Shown: one piece after another, positions 31,989-41,172 of the stretch
How the letters are laid out: the number at the start of each line of letters is the position of its first letter
Position numbering within the stretch: the first letter of the stretch is position 1
Assembly (NCBI RefSeq): GCF_003327285.1
Contig: NZ_KZ848473.1
Location: 868,001 to 932,000 of the forward strand
Source: Microbacterium sorbitolivorans
GTDB taxonomy: Bacteria; Actinomycetota; Actinomycetes; Actinomycetales; Microbacteriaceae
Length of the DNA: 64,000 bases
Direction: 5' to 3'
The notes under the pieces: model-generated
Seen by the model: only the letters and a program-made list of their open reading frames with translations
Database searches by the model: none
What the model was told of the DNA's origin: nothing
Translations under genes and position numbers: made by a program

Positions 31989-32687
31989 ATGACAGGCACA
32001 GCGGGAGGCGATACACGGGATCGGCTGATCGCCGCTGCGGCAGACCTGATCGCGACCGCCCCCGGCGAGGACTTCTCCCTGCGCGCGGTGTGCGACGCGG
32101 TCGGCGTCAAGATGCCGACGCTGTACCACTTCTTCGGGTCGAAGCAGGGCCTCGTCGACGCCGTCATCGAGCACGGATTCGACCTCTACCTCGGCGAGAA
32201 GGCGTCGATGGAGTCGTCCGGCGACCCCATCCAGGACATCCGCGCCGGCTGGGACGCGCACGTCGCCTTCGGCCTCGCGAACCCCGGCTTCTACACGCTC
32301 ATGTACGGCAAGGTCAGCCCGGGGCACTCCCCCGCGGCGCAGTCCCGGCCCAGCGAGATCCTCCGCGGCCTCACGGCGCGAGCAGCGGCGGAAGGCCGGC
32401 TCGTGGTGCCGTCGGAGCAGGCCGCCGCACACGTCCTCGTAACCAACATCGGCGTGACGCTGCGCCAGATCATCCTGGCGCAGCCCGACCCGGCGCTCTC
32501 AGCGGCGGTCCGCGAAGGCGCGATTTCCGCGATCACGGGAACGACCGCGGCGACGGACGACCCGCTCGCGGCCGCCCGCGAGATCGCCGCGGCCCAGCCT
32601 GAGGTGCTCGGCCGTACCGAGACCCAGCTGCTCATCGAGTGGCTCACCACTCTCGCGGCAGAGCCCGCGTCCCACGGGACCGACTGA
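31989..32687 (+). CDS. TetR family transcriptional regulator
   Basis: The 232-residue protein has an N-terminal HTH (DRLIAAAADLIATAPGEDFS, RAVCDAVGVKMPTLYHFFGS) typical of TetR and a C-terminal ligand domain of the TetR_C kind with many Ala-rich helices. It is divergent from the SDR-NTF2-LtrA operon. A diverged copy of its last codons and following bases recurs at 34363-34412 in the mmpL relic. Confidence 0.92.
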   Translation: MTGTAGGDTRDRLIAAAADLIATAPGEDFSLRAVCDAVGVKMPTLYHFFGSKQGLVDAVIEHGFDLYLGEKASMESSGDPIQDIRAGWDAHVAFGLANPGFYTLMYGKVSPGHSPAAQSRPSEILRGLTARAAAEGRLVVPSEQAAAHVLVTNIGVTLRQIILAQPDPALSAAVREGAISAITGTTAATDDPLAAAREIAAAQPEVLGRTETQLLIEWLTTLAAEPASHGTD

Positions 32688-32732
32688 CGTCATCGACGGC
32701 GTCGGATCCGGGCGGTAGCCTCGGAGCACGAC

Positions 32733-32769
32733 ATCCCCCGCGCCTCGCGCCGAAGCGCACTTGGGGGAT
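32733..32769 (+). terminator. Possible terminator after tetR
   Basis: ATCCCCC and GGGGGAT form 7-base arms with a long 23-base loop, followed by TTTTCT. It lies 45 bases after the tetR stop. The long loop makes this weak; it is included because of the T-run. Confidence 0.35.
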
Positions 32770-32812
32770 TTTCTCTACCCAGAGCCGGGGACGGCGGGCA
32801 GGTCGACGCCGA

Positions 32813-33262
32813 TCAGCTGCGGCGGAGCCCGTCGATCATGAGCGCGACGACGCCGTCGGCTTCCTGACGCTCCTCGGAGTGCACCGCGGCAACGGCGATG
32901 CCGTGGAGCGCGAGCATCACCGCACCGGCCGGGACGTCATCTCGGAGGTGACCCCGCTCGGCGCCGCGGCTGAGCATCTCGGTCACCACGTCGTCGAGCA
33001 CCTGCCCTACGCCGGAGAGAGCCCCACCTGCGGTCTCGGATGCCGCGAACAGCGTTCGAGCGAGACCGCGCTGGGAGTACCTGTGGTCGACCATCTCGCG
33101 GAGGAACGCTCCCAGCACCTCGGCGGGCGAGAGGGTCTCCGTCAGCTGATCCGCGCGGTCGCGGAGGGCGGCGACCTCGCCTTCTAACACGGCGGCGGGG
33201 GCGTCGCGGTTCGGGAAGTGGCGGTAGAGGGTGCAGGCTCCCACGCCGGCGGGGCGGGCGAC
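32813..33262 (-). pseudogene. N-terminally truncated TetR regulator
   Basis: The frame encodes VARPAGVGACTLYRHFPNRD, the second half of a TetR helix-turn-helix, and then an intact-looking ligand domain to a stop. The first helices of the DNA-binding domain are missing. Upstream, the sequence passes at about 33260 straight into an mmpL relic on the other strand that also lacks its 5' end. The pair was probably a divergent tetR-mmpL unit whose shared promoter region has been deleted. Confidence 0.75.
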
Positions 33263-34398
33263 GTCCTCGTCGCAGCGATCGTGCTCTTCCTGATCCTCCG
33301 CACGCTGCTAGGCATCACGCTGCCGTTCCTGTCCACGTTCCTCGGCGTCGGAGTCTCGTCCCTGGCGGCGCTGTCGTTCTCGGGCGTCGTCGAGTTCACG
33401 ACGTTCACGCCGATCCTCGGGATGATGCTTGGCCTGGCGGTCGGCATCGATTACTCGCGCTTCATCATCAACCGGCACCGCACGCAGCTGAAGCGAGGCG
33501 TGGGACTCGTCCCGTCGATCGGCCTGGCCAACGGCACCTCCGGACACGCCGTCGTCTTCGCGGGTGCCACCGTCATCATCGCGCTCCTGGCGCTCAACGT
33601 CACCGGGATCCCGCTCCTCGTCCTCATGGGAAGCGTCGGCGCTGTCTCCGTCGCCGTTGCCATCGCGATCGCGATCGCGATCGCCACCATGTTGCCCCCT
33701 GCGCTCCGCTCGATCGTCGGGTTCCGCATCCTCAGCCGGAGCGAACGCGGCACCATCGGACGCCCCGCCACGCAGAGCGTGCCGAATACGCCGATGCTGA
33801 CCTGGCGCGCCATCACGACGGCGATCGTCGGCGTCGTCGCGCTCGGCGTCATGGCGCTCCCGGCCAGCCAGATGCGTCTGGGGCTGCCCACAGGCAGTGC
33901 GGAAGCTCCCGACTCCACCCAGTACCTCGCCTACAGCACCATCGCCGACGAGTTCGGTGCCGGACAGAACGACCCGCTGCTCGTGGTCGCGAACCTCTCC
34001 GAGCCGATCGCCGATGACGAGGTGACCGGGCCTCGGTCGAGGTCGTTCAGGCCCTCGCGCAGCACGCGGACGTCGCCGGCAACGCGAGTGCGAACATCGA
34101 CATCACGCAGAAGATCACGACCGTCCTGCCGATCTATCTCGCTGTGGCCATCGGGCTCTCCCTGCTTATCCTGATCATCGCGTTCCGTTCAGTCCTGGTG
34201 CCGATCATCGCGACCGTCGGCTTCGTGCTCTCACTGCCCGCGACGCTCGGCAGCCTGACCGCGATCTACCAGTTCGGATGGTTCGAGGAGCTCTTCGGAG
34301 TGCACAACCCCGGCCCGATCATCAGCTTCCTGCCGATCATTCTCATCGGGATCCTCTTCGGGCTCGCGTCAGAGCCTGGGCGCGCCGGGACCGACTGA
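33257..34398 (+). pseudogene. MMPL family transporter relic
   Basis: The first frame carries MMPL/RND-type segments: VLFLILRTLLGITLPFL, GLAVGIDYSRFIINRHRTQL, SGHAVVFAGATVIIALLALN and AIAIATMLPPALRSIVG. A frameshift near 34025 moves the protein into another frame (LAQHADVAGNASANIDITQK, then VAIGLSLLILIIAFRSVLVP), which ends at FGLA where DYE would be expected. After that point the tail (SEPGRAGTD) resembles the end of the TetR at 32687. Thus the gene lacks its 5' end, has a frameshift and is truncated at the 3' end. Confidence 0.8.
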
Positions 34399-34460
34399 CC
34401 TCCGCGACGGCGGTGTTGATACGAGCTTGCGTGGCCGCTCCATGCAGGTCGAACCTCAGG

Positions 34461-35354
34461 TCAACCTTTCCGCTGACACCTCGGGCAGAAGTGGCTCGAG
34501 CGGTTCGTGAACGCCTCGCGCACGAGCATCGTTCCGCACCGCGCGCACGGCTCGCCATCGCGGCCGTAGGCGTTCAGCGAATGCGCGAAGTAACCCGCCT
34601 GCCCATTCACGTTCACGTATTGCGCGTCGAAGCTCGTCCCGCCCTCCGCGAGCGCACGCTCGAGCACGAGGCGTACCTCGGCGAGCAGGCGGTTCGCGGC
34701 GCGCGTCGACAGCGCCGCGGCGGGGGTTTCCGGATGAATCCGCGCAGCCCAGAGCGACTCGTCGGCGTAGATGTTGCCGATGCCGCTCACCAGGTTCTGG
34801 TCGAGGATCACGCGCTTGATCGCGGAGTTTCGGCGCGCGAGCGCGGCGCGGAAGGCGCGATCGTCGAACGCCGGATCCAGCGGATCCCGGCCGATGTGCG
34901 CGGCCTGCGATGCGACGAGCGGCAGCGGATCACCGAGGCCGCCCGCGGCCCCGTCGGGCGTCGGCACGAGGGCGTCGACCGCGAGGGATCCGAAGGTGCG
35001 CTGGTCGGCGAAGACCACGGCGAGCTCGCCGTGGTCGGGGTGCTCGATCGACAACCGGATCCGCTCGTGCCGCTCGGCGGGTGCGCCCGGCTCGCGGAGC
35101 AGCATCTGGCCGCTCATGCCGAGGTGTGCGATGATCGCCTCGTCGGAGCCCTCGAGCGGAAGCCACAGGAACTTGCCGCGGCGCACGGCCGCGCGCATCG
35201 TGCGACCGGTGAGGCGACGCTCGAAGTCGGCGCCGCCTCCGGTGTGCCGCGTCAGGGCGCGCTCATCGAAGACCTCCACGCCCATAAGGCGAGCACCCAC
35301 GACGGCGGGCGCGAGGCCGGCCCGAACGACCTCAACCTCGGGAAGCTCAGGCAT
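34461..35354 (-). CDS. mutM: Formamidopyrimidine-DNA glycosylase MutM/Fpg
   Basis: This 297-residue enzyme removes 8-oxoguanine and other oxidised purines. The N-terminal catalytic PELPEVEVVRAGL is intact, followed by the H2TH region (NYAD equivalent at SGIGNIYADESLWAARIHP) and the C-terminal zinc finger with four cysteines ([20 protein letters not shown], then CPRC). It overlaps the end of rnc by 8 bases. Its last 140 bases are duplicated at 28379-28518. In other actinobacteria smc follows close downstream. Confidence 0.97.
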   Translation of the reverse strand: MPELPEVEVVRAGLAPAVVGARLMGVEVFDERALTRHTGGGADFERRLTGRTMRAAVRRGKFLWLPLEGSDEAIIAHLGMSGQMLLREPGAPAERHERIRLSIEHPDHGELAVVFADQRTFGSLAVDALVPTPDGAAGGLGDPLPLVASQAAHIGRDPLDPAFDDRAFRAALARRNSAIKRVILDQNLVSGIGNIYADESLWAARIHPETPAAALSTRAANRLLAEVRLVLERALAEGGTSFDAQYVNVNGQAGYFAHSLNAYGRDGEPCARCGTMLVREAFTNRSSHFCPRCQRKG

Positions 35355-36027
35355 TCACATTGCGCCAGAGCGTGAGCGCCGCGACCATCTCGGCCTGCTT
35401 CTTGCTCGTGCCAGTGCCGCTCGCGGTGTGCTCGCCGACCGTCACGACGGCCGTGAACCGGCGGTCGTGATCCGGGCCCGAGCTCGTGATCTCGTACGAC
35501 GGCGGCTGCACGCCCAGCTGCTGAGCGAGCTCCTGTACGGCCGTCTTCGGATCCACCGCCGCGCCGAAGCGATCGGCGTCGGCGAGAAGCGGCGTGATGA
35601 GCCGCAGCACGAGGGCGTCGGCGGCTTCGCGCCCCGCGGACAGGAAGGTCGCCCCGAAGAGGGCCTCCGTCGTATCCGCGAGAATCGAATCCTTGTCGCG
35701 CCCGCCCGTCTGTTCCTCGCCACGGCCGAGGAGCAGGTACTCCCCCAGGCCGATGCCGCGGGCTACCTCCGCGAGGGCGACGGTCGAGACGACGGCCGCG
35801 CGGCGCTTGGCGAGCTCGCCCTCCGACACGTCGGGGAACTTCTCGTAGAGCATCGCCGTGACGGCGAGGCCGAGAACCGAGTCGCCCAGGAATTCGAGGC
35901 GCTCGTTGTGAGGGATGGCCCCGTGCTCGTAGGCGTAGGAGCGGTGCGTCAGCGCTAATGCAAGAAGCTCGGCGTCGATCTCGACGCCGAGCTTCTCGGT
36001 CAGCGACTCGCGAGTGTGCGATGTCAC
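35347..36027 (-). CDS. rnc: Ribonuclease III
   Basis: The 226-residue double-strand-specific endoribonuclease has the catalytic signature NERLEFLGDSVL near residue 40, the second acidic cluster (DTTEALFGATFL) near residue 118, and a C-terminal double-stranded RNA-binding domain (TAVQELAQQLGVQPPSYEI onwards). The start is a GTG. It lies between rpmF and mutM in the conserved order and overlaps mutM by 8 bases. Confidence 0.97.
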   Translation of the reverse strand: MTSHTRESLTEKLGVEIDAELLALALTHRSYAYEHGAIPHNERLEFLGDSVLGLAVTAMLYEKFPDVSEGELAKRRAAVVSTVALAEVARGIGLGEYLLLGRGEEQTGGRDKDSILADTTEALFGATFLSAGREAADALVLRLITPLLADADRFGAAVDPKTAVQELAQQLGVQPPSYEITSSGPDHDRRFTAVVTVGEHTASGTGTSKKQAEMVAALTLWRNVNA

Positions 36028-36039
36028 GTTAATTCAATT

Positions 36040-36249
36040 TCAGGCGTCAGCGACCTTGCGGCCCTTGTACTCGAGGAACAGCTCGGTGCCCTGCGAGTCG
36101 GTGACGACCTTGGCCTGGTGAGGACGGCTGTAGACAACCTTGCCGTTCTCAACGGTCTTGACGAGGGCCGGGGCCGACGCCTTCCACTGCGCGCGGCGCG
36201 AGCGGGTGTTCGAACGGGAAAGCTTCCGCTTCGGGGGGTTACCAGCCAT
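36040..36249 (-). CDS. rpmF: Ribosomal protein bL32
   Basis: The 69-residue protein begins [20 protein letters not shown], typical of L32. The zinc-binding cysteines seen in many L32 proteins are absent, so this is a C-minus form; in actinobacteria such forms are often linked to zinc limitation, though they can also be the sole copy. It follows the DUF177 gene by 2 bases and precedes rnc. Confidence 0.95.
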   Translation of the reverse strand: MAGNPPKRKLSRSNTRSRRAQWKASAPALVKTVENGKVVYSRPHQAKVVTDSQGTELFLEYKGRKVADA

Positions 36250-36251
36250 GG

Positions 36252-36806
36252 CTAGTTCTCTTCTCTGCTCAGACCGGCGTCAGACGCCGGCTCGGTTTCG
36301 GTAAGTTCTCGGAGCGCTGCCCATCGAGGATCGATGGGATCTTGCGCCACGCCGGAAGATTCAGTCAGCAGGTCGCCCGTGACGGGATCAAGGCCCGGGC
36401 AATCCGGCCGACAGACCGGATGAAACGGGAGCGACAACACAATCGCTTCCCTGACCAGAGCTTCAAGATCCACGTGGTCGTCTTGAAGCACAAAATCAGG
36501 AGTTTCATCTCCAGGGTACTCGAAAAGCTCCTGGAACTCGACTTCGACACTCTCAGCAATCGGCCGCAAGCAGCGACTGCACTCGCCCACGTACTCGGTG
36601 TCAACCGTGCCCGACACGAGGATGCCCTCGTGAACAGACTCGAGTCGCACGTCGATGTCGAGGTTCTCGCCCTTCTCGATGAAGACGATTCCCTCGCCCC
36701 AGCGTTCGGGGATGGCGATCGTGAGGGTATGCTCGCGCATCTCGCCCGGCTTGCGAACGATGTCGCGCGCGGGCAGGACGAAAGGCCCGTCAAGGTGATT
36801 CTTCAC
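36252..36806 (-). CDS. YceD family protein (DUF177)
   Basis: The 184-residue protein starts at a GTG and matches the DUF177 layout: an N-terminal beta-rich part, a CXXC pair ([11 protein letters not shown]), then a second metal-type pair ([13 protein letters not shown]). DUF177 proteins are almost always encoded next to rpmF and are involved in ribosomal RNA or L32 accumulation. It lies between coaD and rpmF. Confidence 0.93.
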   Translation of the reverse strand: MKNHLDGPFVLPARDIVRKPGEMREHTLTIAIPERWGEGIVFIEKGENLDIDVRLESVHEGILVSGTVDTEYVGECSRCLRPIAESVEVEFQELFEYPGDETPDFVLQDDHVDLEALVREAIVLSLPFHPVCRPDCPGLDPVTGDLLTESSGVAQDPIDPRWAALRELTETEPASDAGLSREEN

Positions 36807-36831
36807 CCCACCAGCCTACGACGAACGAGGA

Positions 36832-37332
36832 TCAGAAGTCGCTGGGCGAGGATCCATCGAGATAACGCACAACCGCCTTCGGCACGTACGGCGACACATC
36901 GCCGCCGAGCCCCGCGACCTGGCGCACGAGCGAGCTCGACACTGCCGAGTTCGCCGGATCCGCCAGCAGGAAGACCGTCTCGACGCCCGTGAGGTGGTTG
37001 TTGACGATCGCCATCGGGGTTTCGTACGCGACGTCGACCTGCGAGCGAATGCCCTTGACCAGGACGCCCGCGCCCACCTCCTGCGCGTAGTCGACGAGCA
37101 GGCCGACGCTCCACGCACCCACCGTGATCTTGCCCTCGATGCCGGCCTCGGCGATCGACTGCTCGAGCAGGCGCAGCCGCAGAGCGATCGGGAGCATGCC
37201 CTCCTTGTCGGGGTTGTGCACCACGAGCACGTGCAGCTCGTCGTACAGCCCAGCCGATCGACGAATGATGTCGAGGTGCCCGAGGGTGGGCGGGTCAAAG
37301 GAACCGGGAACGACGGCGATGCGGTTGCTCAT
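36832..37332 (-). CDS. coaD: Phosphopantetheine adenylyltransferase
   Basis: The 166-residue enzyme makes dephospho-CoA from 4'-phosphopantetheine and ATP. It has the nucleotidyltransferase motif [16 protein letters not shown] at residue 8, [13 protein letters not shown] near residue 88, and [16 protein letters not shown] near the C-terminus. It lies 22 bases downstream of recG on the same strand. Confidence 0.97.
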   Translation of the reverse strand: MSNRIAVVPGSFDPPTLGHLDIIRRSAGLYDELHVLVVHNPDKEGMLPIALRLRLLEQSIAEAGIEGKITVGAWSVGLLVDYAQEVGAGVLVKGIRSQVDVAYETPMAIVNNHLTGVETVFLLADPANSAVSSSLVRQVAGLGGDVSPYVPKAVVRYLDGSSPSDF

Positions 37333-37354
37333 GGGGCCAGCCTAACTATGCGAC

Positions 37355-39523
37355 TTAGTTCTTTCTGAGTGCCGCGCGCTCGTCGCTACCCAAGCGCGCG
37401 GAGAGTGCCTCTGCGAGGCCGGGGTGTTTCTCGAGGGCGGGGTCACCCGCGAGGATATCGTCGGCGATATCGCGGGCGCGCGCGATGAGCGACGCGTCCT
37501 TGATGACGCGGAGGAGCTTCAGCGACGAACGGGATCCGGATTGCGAGCCGCCGAGGACGTCGCCTTCGCCGCGGAGCTCGAGGTCGACCTCGGCGAGCTC
37601 GAAGCCGTCGAGCGTCGCCGCCACCGCCTCGACGCGCTCGCGCGCGGGCGTCTCGGGCATCGCCTCGGTCACGAGCAGGCAGAGCCCCGGCACGCCGCCG
37701 CGGCCCACGCGGCCGCGCAGCTGGTGGAGCTGCGATACGCCGAAGCGATCGGCCTCGAGGATGATCATCGTCGAGGCGTTCGGCACGTCGACACCCACCT
37801 CGATGACCGTCGTCGCGACGATGAGGTCGATCTCGCCGCGCGCGAACGCCTGCATGATCTGATCCTTCTCCTCGCCCGGCATGCGCCCGTGCAGCGGCTG
37901 GATCCGAAGGTGCGACGTCGTGGGCTGCTTGCGCAGCTGCTCGGTCACCTGGTCGACGCCGAAGCGCGGGCCCTTGCGGCCCTCCTCCGGCACCAACTCG
38001 CCCAGCTCGCCCTGCTCAACGACGGGCTTGGCCGTGTCGTCGGTCGCGTCGATCGCGGGGCAGACGACGAAGACCTGGTGACCCTTCGCGACCTCCTCGG
38101 CCGCGCGCTCCCACACCCGGCCAAACCAAGCGGGCTTCTCGGCGATCGGGGCGACGAAGGTCTCGATACCCGCGCGGCCGGCGGGCATCGTGCGGATCGT
38201 CGACACGTCGAGGTCGCCGAACACCGTCATCGCCACGGTGCGCGGAATGGGCGTCGCCGTGAGGACCAAAACGTGCGGGTTGTTGCCCTTCGAGCGCAGC
38301 GTCTCGCGCTGCTCGACGCCGAAGCGGTGCTGCTCGTCGACGACGACGAGACCGAGGTCGGCGAACGTCGTCTTGTCGCTCAGCAGGGCGTGCGTGCCGA
38401 CGACGATGCGGGCCTGCCCCGAGGCGACGCGGAGTGACGCGCGCCGACGCTCGGGCGCCGACATCTGGCCCGTCAGGAGCGTCGGGATGACCTCGGCGGC
38501 GAGATCGGGCCCGAGCATCTTCGTGATCGACCGCAGGTGCTGCCCCGCGAGGACCTCGGTCGGGGCGATGAGAGCCGCCTGGCCGCCGGACTCGGCCACC
38601 TGCAGCATGGCGCGCAGCGCGACGAGCGTCTTGCCGGATCCGACCTCGCCCTGCACCAGCCGGTTCATGGGCGTGGGGCCCGTGAGCTCGTCGGCGACGC
38701 GCGCGCCGACGGTCTGCTGATCCGGCGTCAGCGTGAAGCCGAGCGCGGCATCAAAGCGCTCGAGCAGGCCGCCGGGCCGGGCCGCGCGGGGCGTCGCCGC
38801 CATCGCGCGCACGAACCAGCGCTGCTGCAGGAGCGCCGTCTGCATGACGAGCGCCTCGTGCAGCCGCACGGTATAGCGCGCCCGGTGCAGCTCGGTGTCG
38901 TCTTTGGGGCGGTGCACCTTCTCGAGCGCCTCGCGCGCCGTCATCACCTTGTGCTCGGCCCTGGCCGCCTTGTCGAGGGGCTCGGGCACGTCGCCCAGCT
39001 GGTCGAGCACCGTCTCGATCATCTGCTGCAGCTTCCACGTGGGAAGCGTCGACGTCGCGGGATAGAACGGCACCGGCTTCTCGGCGTACTCCTCCGCGTC
39101 GATGATCTCGCCCTCGTCGAAGAGCTGATAGTCGGGGTGGGAGAACTGCAGCTGGCCGCGGTACTCGCCGACCTTGCCCGAGAACATGCCGCGGGCGCCG
39201 GGCACGAGCTCGTTCTGCCGCCACTGCTGCCCGAAGAACGTGAGCGACATCTCGCCCATGCCGTCGCCGATGACGACCTCGAGAATCGTGCCGCGCCGGT
39301 TGTGCATCTGACGCGTCGTGGCGCGGATGACCTGCGCGATGATCGTCGCCGGCGCCCCGATCGGCAGGTACGCGATGGGCGTCAGCTGGCCGCGCTTCGC
39401 GTAGCGCCGCGGGTAGTGCGTGACGAGATCGCCCACCGTGGCCATATCGAACGCGCGCGCGAGCGACTTGGCGATGGTCTCACCGAGCGCCACCTTCAGC
39501 GGCGTCTGCATCTCCAGAGTCAT
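37355..39523 (-). CDS. recG: ATP-dependent DNA helicase RecG
   Basis: The 722-residue helicase remodels stalled replication forks and branched DNA. It has an OB-fold wedge domain near residues 50-150, Walker A GEVGSGKT near residue 295, VVDEQHRFGVEQR (DExH box), TATPIPRT and the C-terminal TRG-type QLRGRVGRGG motif. The ATG at 39523 is chosen; another start 12 bases downstream is possible. It follows rsmD. Confidence 0.96.
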   Translation of the reverse strand: MTLEMQTPLKVALGETIAKSLARAFDMATVGDLVTHYPRRYAKRGQLTPIAYLPIGAPATIIAQVIRATTRQMHNRRGTILEVVIGDGMGEMSLTFFGQQWRQNELVPGARGMFSGKVGEYRGQLQFSHPDYQLFDEGEIIDAEEYAEKPVPFYPATSTLPTWKLQQMIETVLDQLGDVPEPLDKAARAEHKVMTAREALEKVHRPKDDTELHRARYTVRLHEALVMQTALLQQRWFVRAMAATPRAARPGGLLERFDAALGFTLTPDQQTVGARVADELTGPTPMNRLVQGEVGSGKTLVALRAMLQVAESGGQAALIAPTEVLAGQHLRSITKMLGPDLAAEVIPTLLTGQMSAPERRRASLRVASGQARIVVGTHALLSDKTTFADLGLVVVDEQHRFGVEQRETLRSKGNNPHVLVLTATPIPRTVAMTVFGDLDVSTIRTMPAGRAGIETFVAPIAEKPAWFGRVWERAAEEVAKGHQVFVVCPAIDATDDTAKPVVEQGELGELVPEEGRKGPRFGVDQVTEQLRKQPTTSHLRIQPLHGRMPGEEKDQIMQAFARGEIDLIVATTVIEVGVDVPNASTMIILEADRFGVSQLHQLRGRVGRGGVPGLCLLVTEAMPETPARERVEAVAATLDGFELAEVDLELRGEGDVLGGSQSGSRSSLKLLRVIKDASLIARARDIADDILAGDPALEKHPGLAEALSARLGSDERAALRKN

Positions 39524-39558
39524 GATTCGATCATATGTTCGATCTCCGACAATCGGAG

Positions 39559-40119
39559 TCAGACGTCCGGCTCGCCCCACCAGAGCGTCGTGTCGCCGAA
39601 CTTCTTCGCGCGCACCTCACGGAGCCCCGCGGCTCCCCACGCCGGCGCGCCGGATCGCGTCGCCCGCTCGACGATGACGAGCGCATCGTCCATAAGAAGC
39701 GTGCGCAACAGCGACAGATCCTCGTTCAGCTGATCGGCCGGCAGCTCGTAGGGCGGATCCAGGAAAACGACGTCGAAGACGCCGCCCGCCGTGCGCAGAT
39801 ACGTCTGCACCGCGGTCGCGTGCACCTCGGCGCGCCCGCCCGTCGCGCGCGCCACGAGATCGGCGTTGCGGCGGGCGATCTGGGCCGCTTTCTGGCCCTT
39901 CTCGACGAGGTGGCAGGCCGCCGCGCCCCGGCTCAGCGACTCCAGCCCGAGCGCGCCGGATCCGGCGTAGAGGTCGAGCACCGTCGTGCCGTCGAGCATT
40001 CCCGTCGACTCAAGCGACGAGAACAACGCCTCGCGCACGCGGTCACTCGTCGGCCGTGTTCCCGAGGGCGGGACCTCCAGGCGCGTTCCGCCTGCGGATC
40101 CCGAGATGATGCGCGTCAC
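39559..40119 (-). CDS. rsmD: 16S rRNA (guanine966-N2)-methyltransferase RsmD
   Basis: The 186-residue enzyme has the RsmD start RIISGSAGGTRLEVP and TRPTSDRVREALF, the SAM loop LDLYAGSGALGLE near residue 49, and the catalytic FLDPPYE near residue 120. It methylates G966 of 16S rRNA in 30S subunit assembly. It sits between thiL and recG. Confidence 0.95.
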   Translation of the reverse strand: MTRIISGSAGGTRLEVPPSGTRPTSDRVREALFSSLESTGMLDGTTVLDLYAGSGALGLESLSRGAAACHLVEKGQKAAQIARRNADLVARATGGRAEVHATAVQTYLRTAGGVFDVVFLDPPYELPADQLNEDLSLLRTLLMDDALVIVERATRSGAPAWGAAGLREVRAKKFGDTTLWWGEPDV

Positions 40120-40136
40120 ACCATCACCTTACGAGG

Positions 40137-41114
40137 TCATTGCCCCGCGGAGCCCGAAGAACCGGTCCAATCGCGGTACGGATCCCACCCCGCGCGCCCC
40201 GCGAACGGCGCGCCGTCGACGAGGAGGGCGTCGCCCGCGCGCTCCAGAACGCGTCCGATCGCGCGGAACCCGTCGGGCACGTCGCCCGCGAAAACGGCGA
40301 GCAGCGCGTGGTCTTCTCCCCCGCCCAGCGCGCGGCGCGGATCCGGGCCCAACAGCGACGAGTCGAGATCGAGCGTCACGCCCGACGCGTCGGCGAGGCG
40401 CGTCGCGTCGAGCGCGAGGCCGTCCGAGACGTCCATCATGGCGTGGGCGCCGGCGTCGGCCGCGGCGAGGCCGAGCGCGACGGGCGGCAGCGGCCGCAAC
40501 TGGCGCTCGACCGCGTACCGCTCGGCGTCGTCGAGCAGCGAGAGATCGGGGGCGGATCCGTCGAAGCGGTCGAAGAGGATCTCGAGCCCGCGGGCCGCGA
40601 CCCCCATGTCGCCCGCGAGGGCGACGGTGTCGCCGGGGCGCGCGCCGGAACGGAGCACCGGGGCGCGGCCGCCCATGTCGCCGAGCGCCGTCACCGCGAC
40701 CGTCAAGACGTCAGACTGGGTGAGGTCTCCCCCGACGACGGCGCACCCGGGCGCGAGCTGCTCGCACGCCTCGCGGAGGCCATCGGCGATGCGCTCGACA
40801 TACGCGATCGGCGTCGCGTTCGGCATCGCGAGCGCCACGAGGAGCGCCGTCGGGCGCGCGCCCATCGCCGCGACGTCCGATAGGTTCACGGCGGCCGACT
40901 TCCAGCCCAGGCTGTAGCCGTCCGACCACTCCGACCGGAAGTCGGGACCCTCGATGAGGGTGTCGGTCGTCGCCACGAGCGAACCCGAGACGCGCAGCAC
41001 CGCCGCATCGTCGCCGGGGCCGACGAGCGCCTGATCGGCCGATCCCGTGCGCTCGGCGATCCGGGCGAGGATCTGCTTCTCGGAGAGGTCTCCGACCGTC
41101 GTCTCGCTGTGCAT
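40137..41114 (-). CDS. thiL: Thiamine-monophosphate kinase
   Basis: The 325-residue kinase converts thiamine phosphate to thiamine diphosphate. It has the PurM-like ATP-binding layout: GPGDDAAVLRV, ATTDTLIEGPDF and KSAAVNLSDVAAMGARP, plus CAVVGGDLTQSDVL. The ATG at 41114 (preceded by an in-frame GTG) is the likely start. It is divergent from the DUF3515 lipoprotein gene with 58 bases between. Confidence 0.95.
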   Translation of the reverse strand: MHSETTVGDLSEKQILARIAERTGSADQALVGPGDDAAVLRVSGSLVATTDTLIEGPDFRSEWSDGYSLGWKSAAVNLSDVAAMGARPTALLVALAMPNATPIAYVERIADGLREACEQLAPGCAVVGGDLTQSDVLTVAVTALGDMGGRAPVLRSGARPGDTVALAGDMGVAARGLEILFDRFDGSAPDLSLLDDAERYAVERQLRPLPPVALGLAAADAGAHAMMDVSDGLALDATRLADASGVTLDLDSSLLGPDPRRALGGGEDHALLAVFAGDVPDGFRAIGRVLERAGDALLVDGAPFAGRAGWDPYRDWTGSSGSAGQ

Positions 41115-41172
41115 CACTCCAGCCTATGCGGTGGCGGATCACCCACTCAGGCACGCGGAATAGGCTGGCGGG

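Noticed and set aside
28519..34460. Insertion sequence or complete integrative element
   Set aside because: No transposase or integrase, intact or broken, was recognised; only the site duplication and an excisionase-like relic are present.
34278..35375. Plus-strand ORF opposite mutM
   Set aside because: It spans the end of the mmpL relic and the complement of mutM, so it cannot be one real gene.
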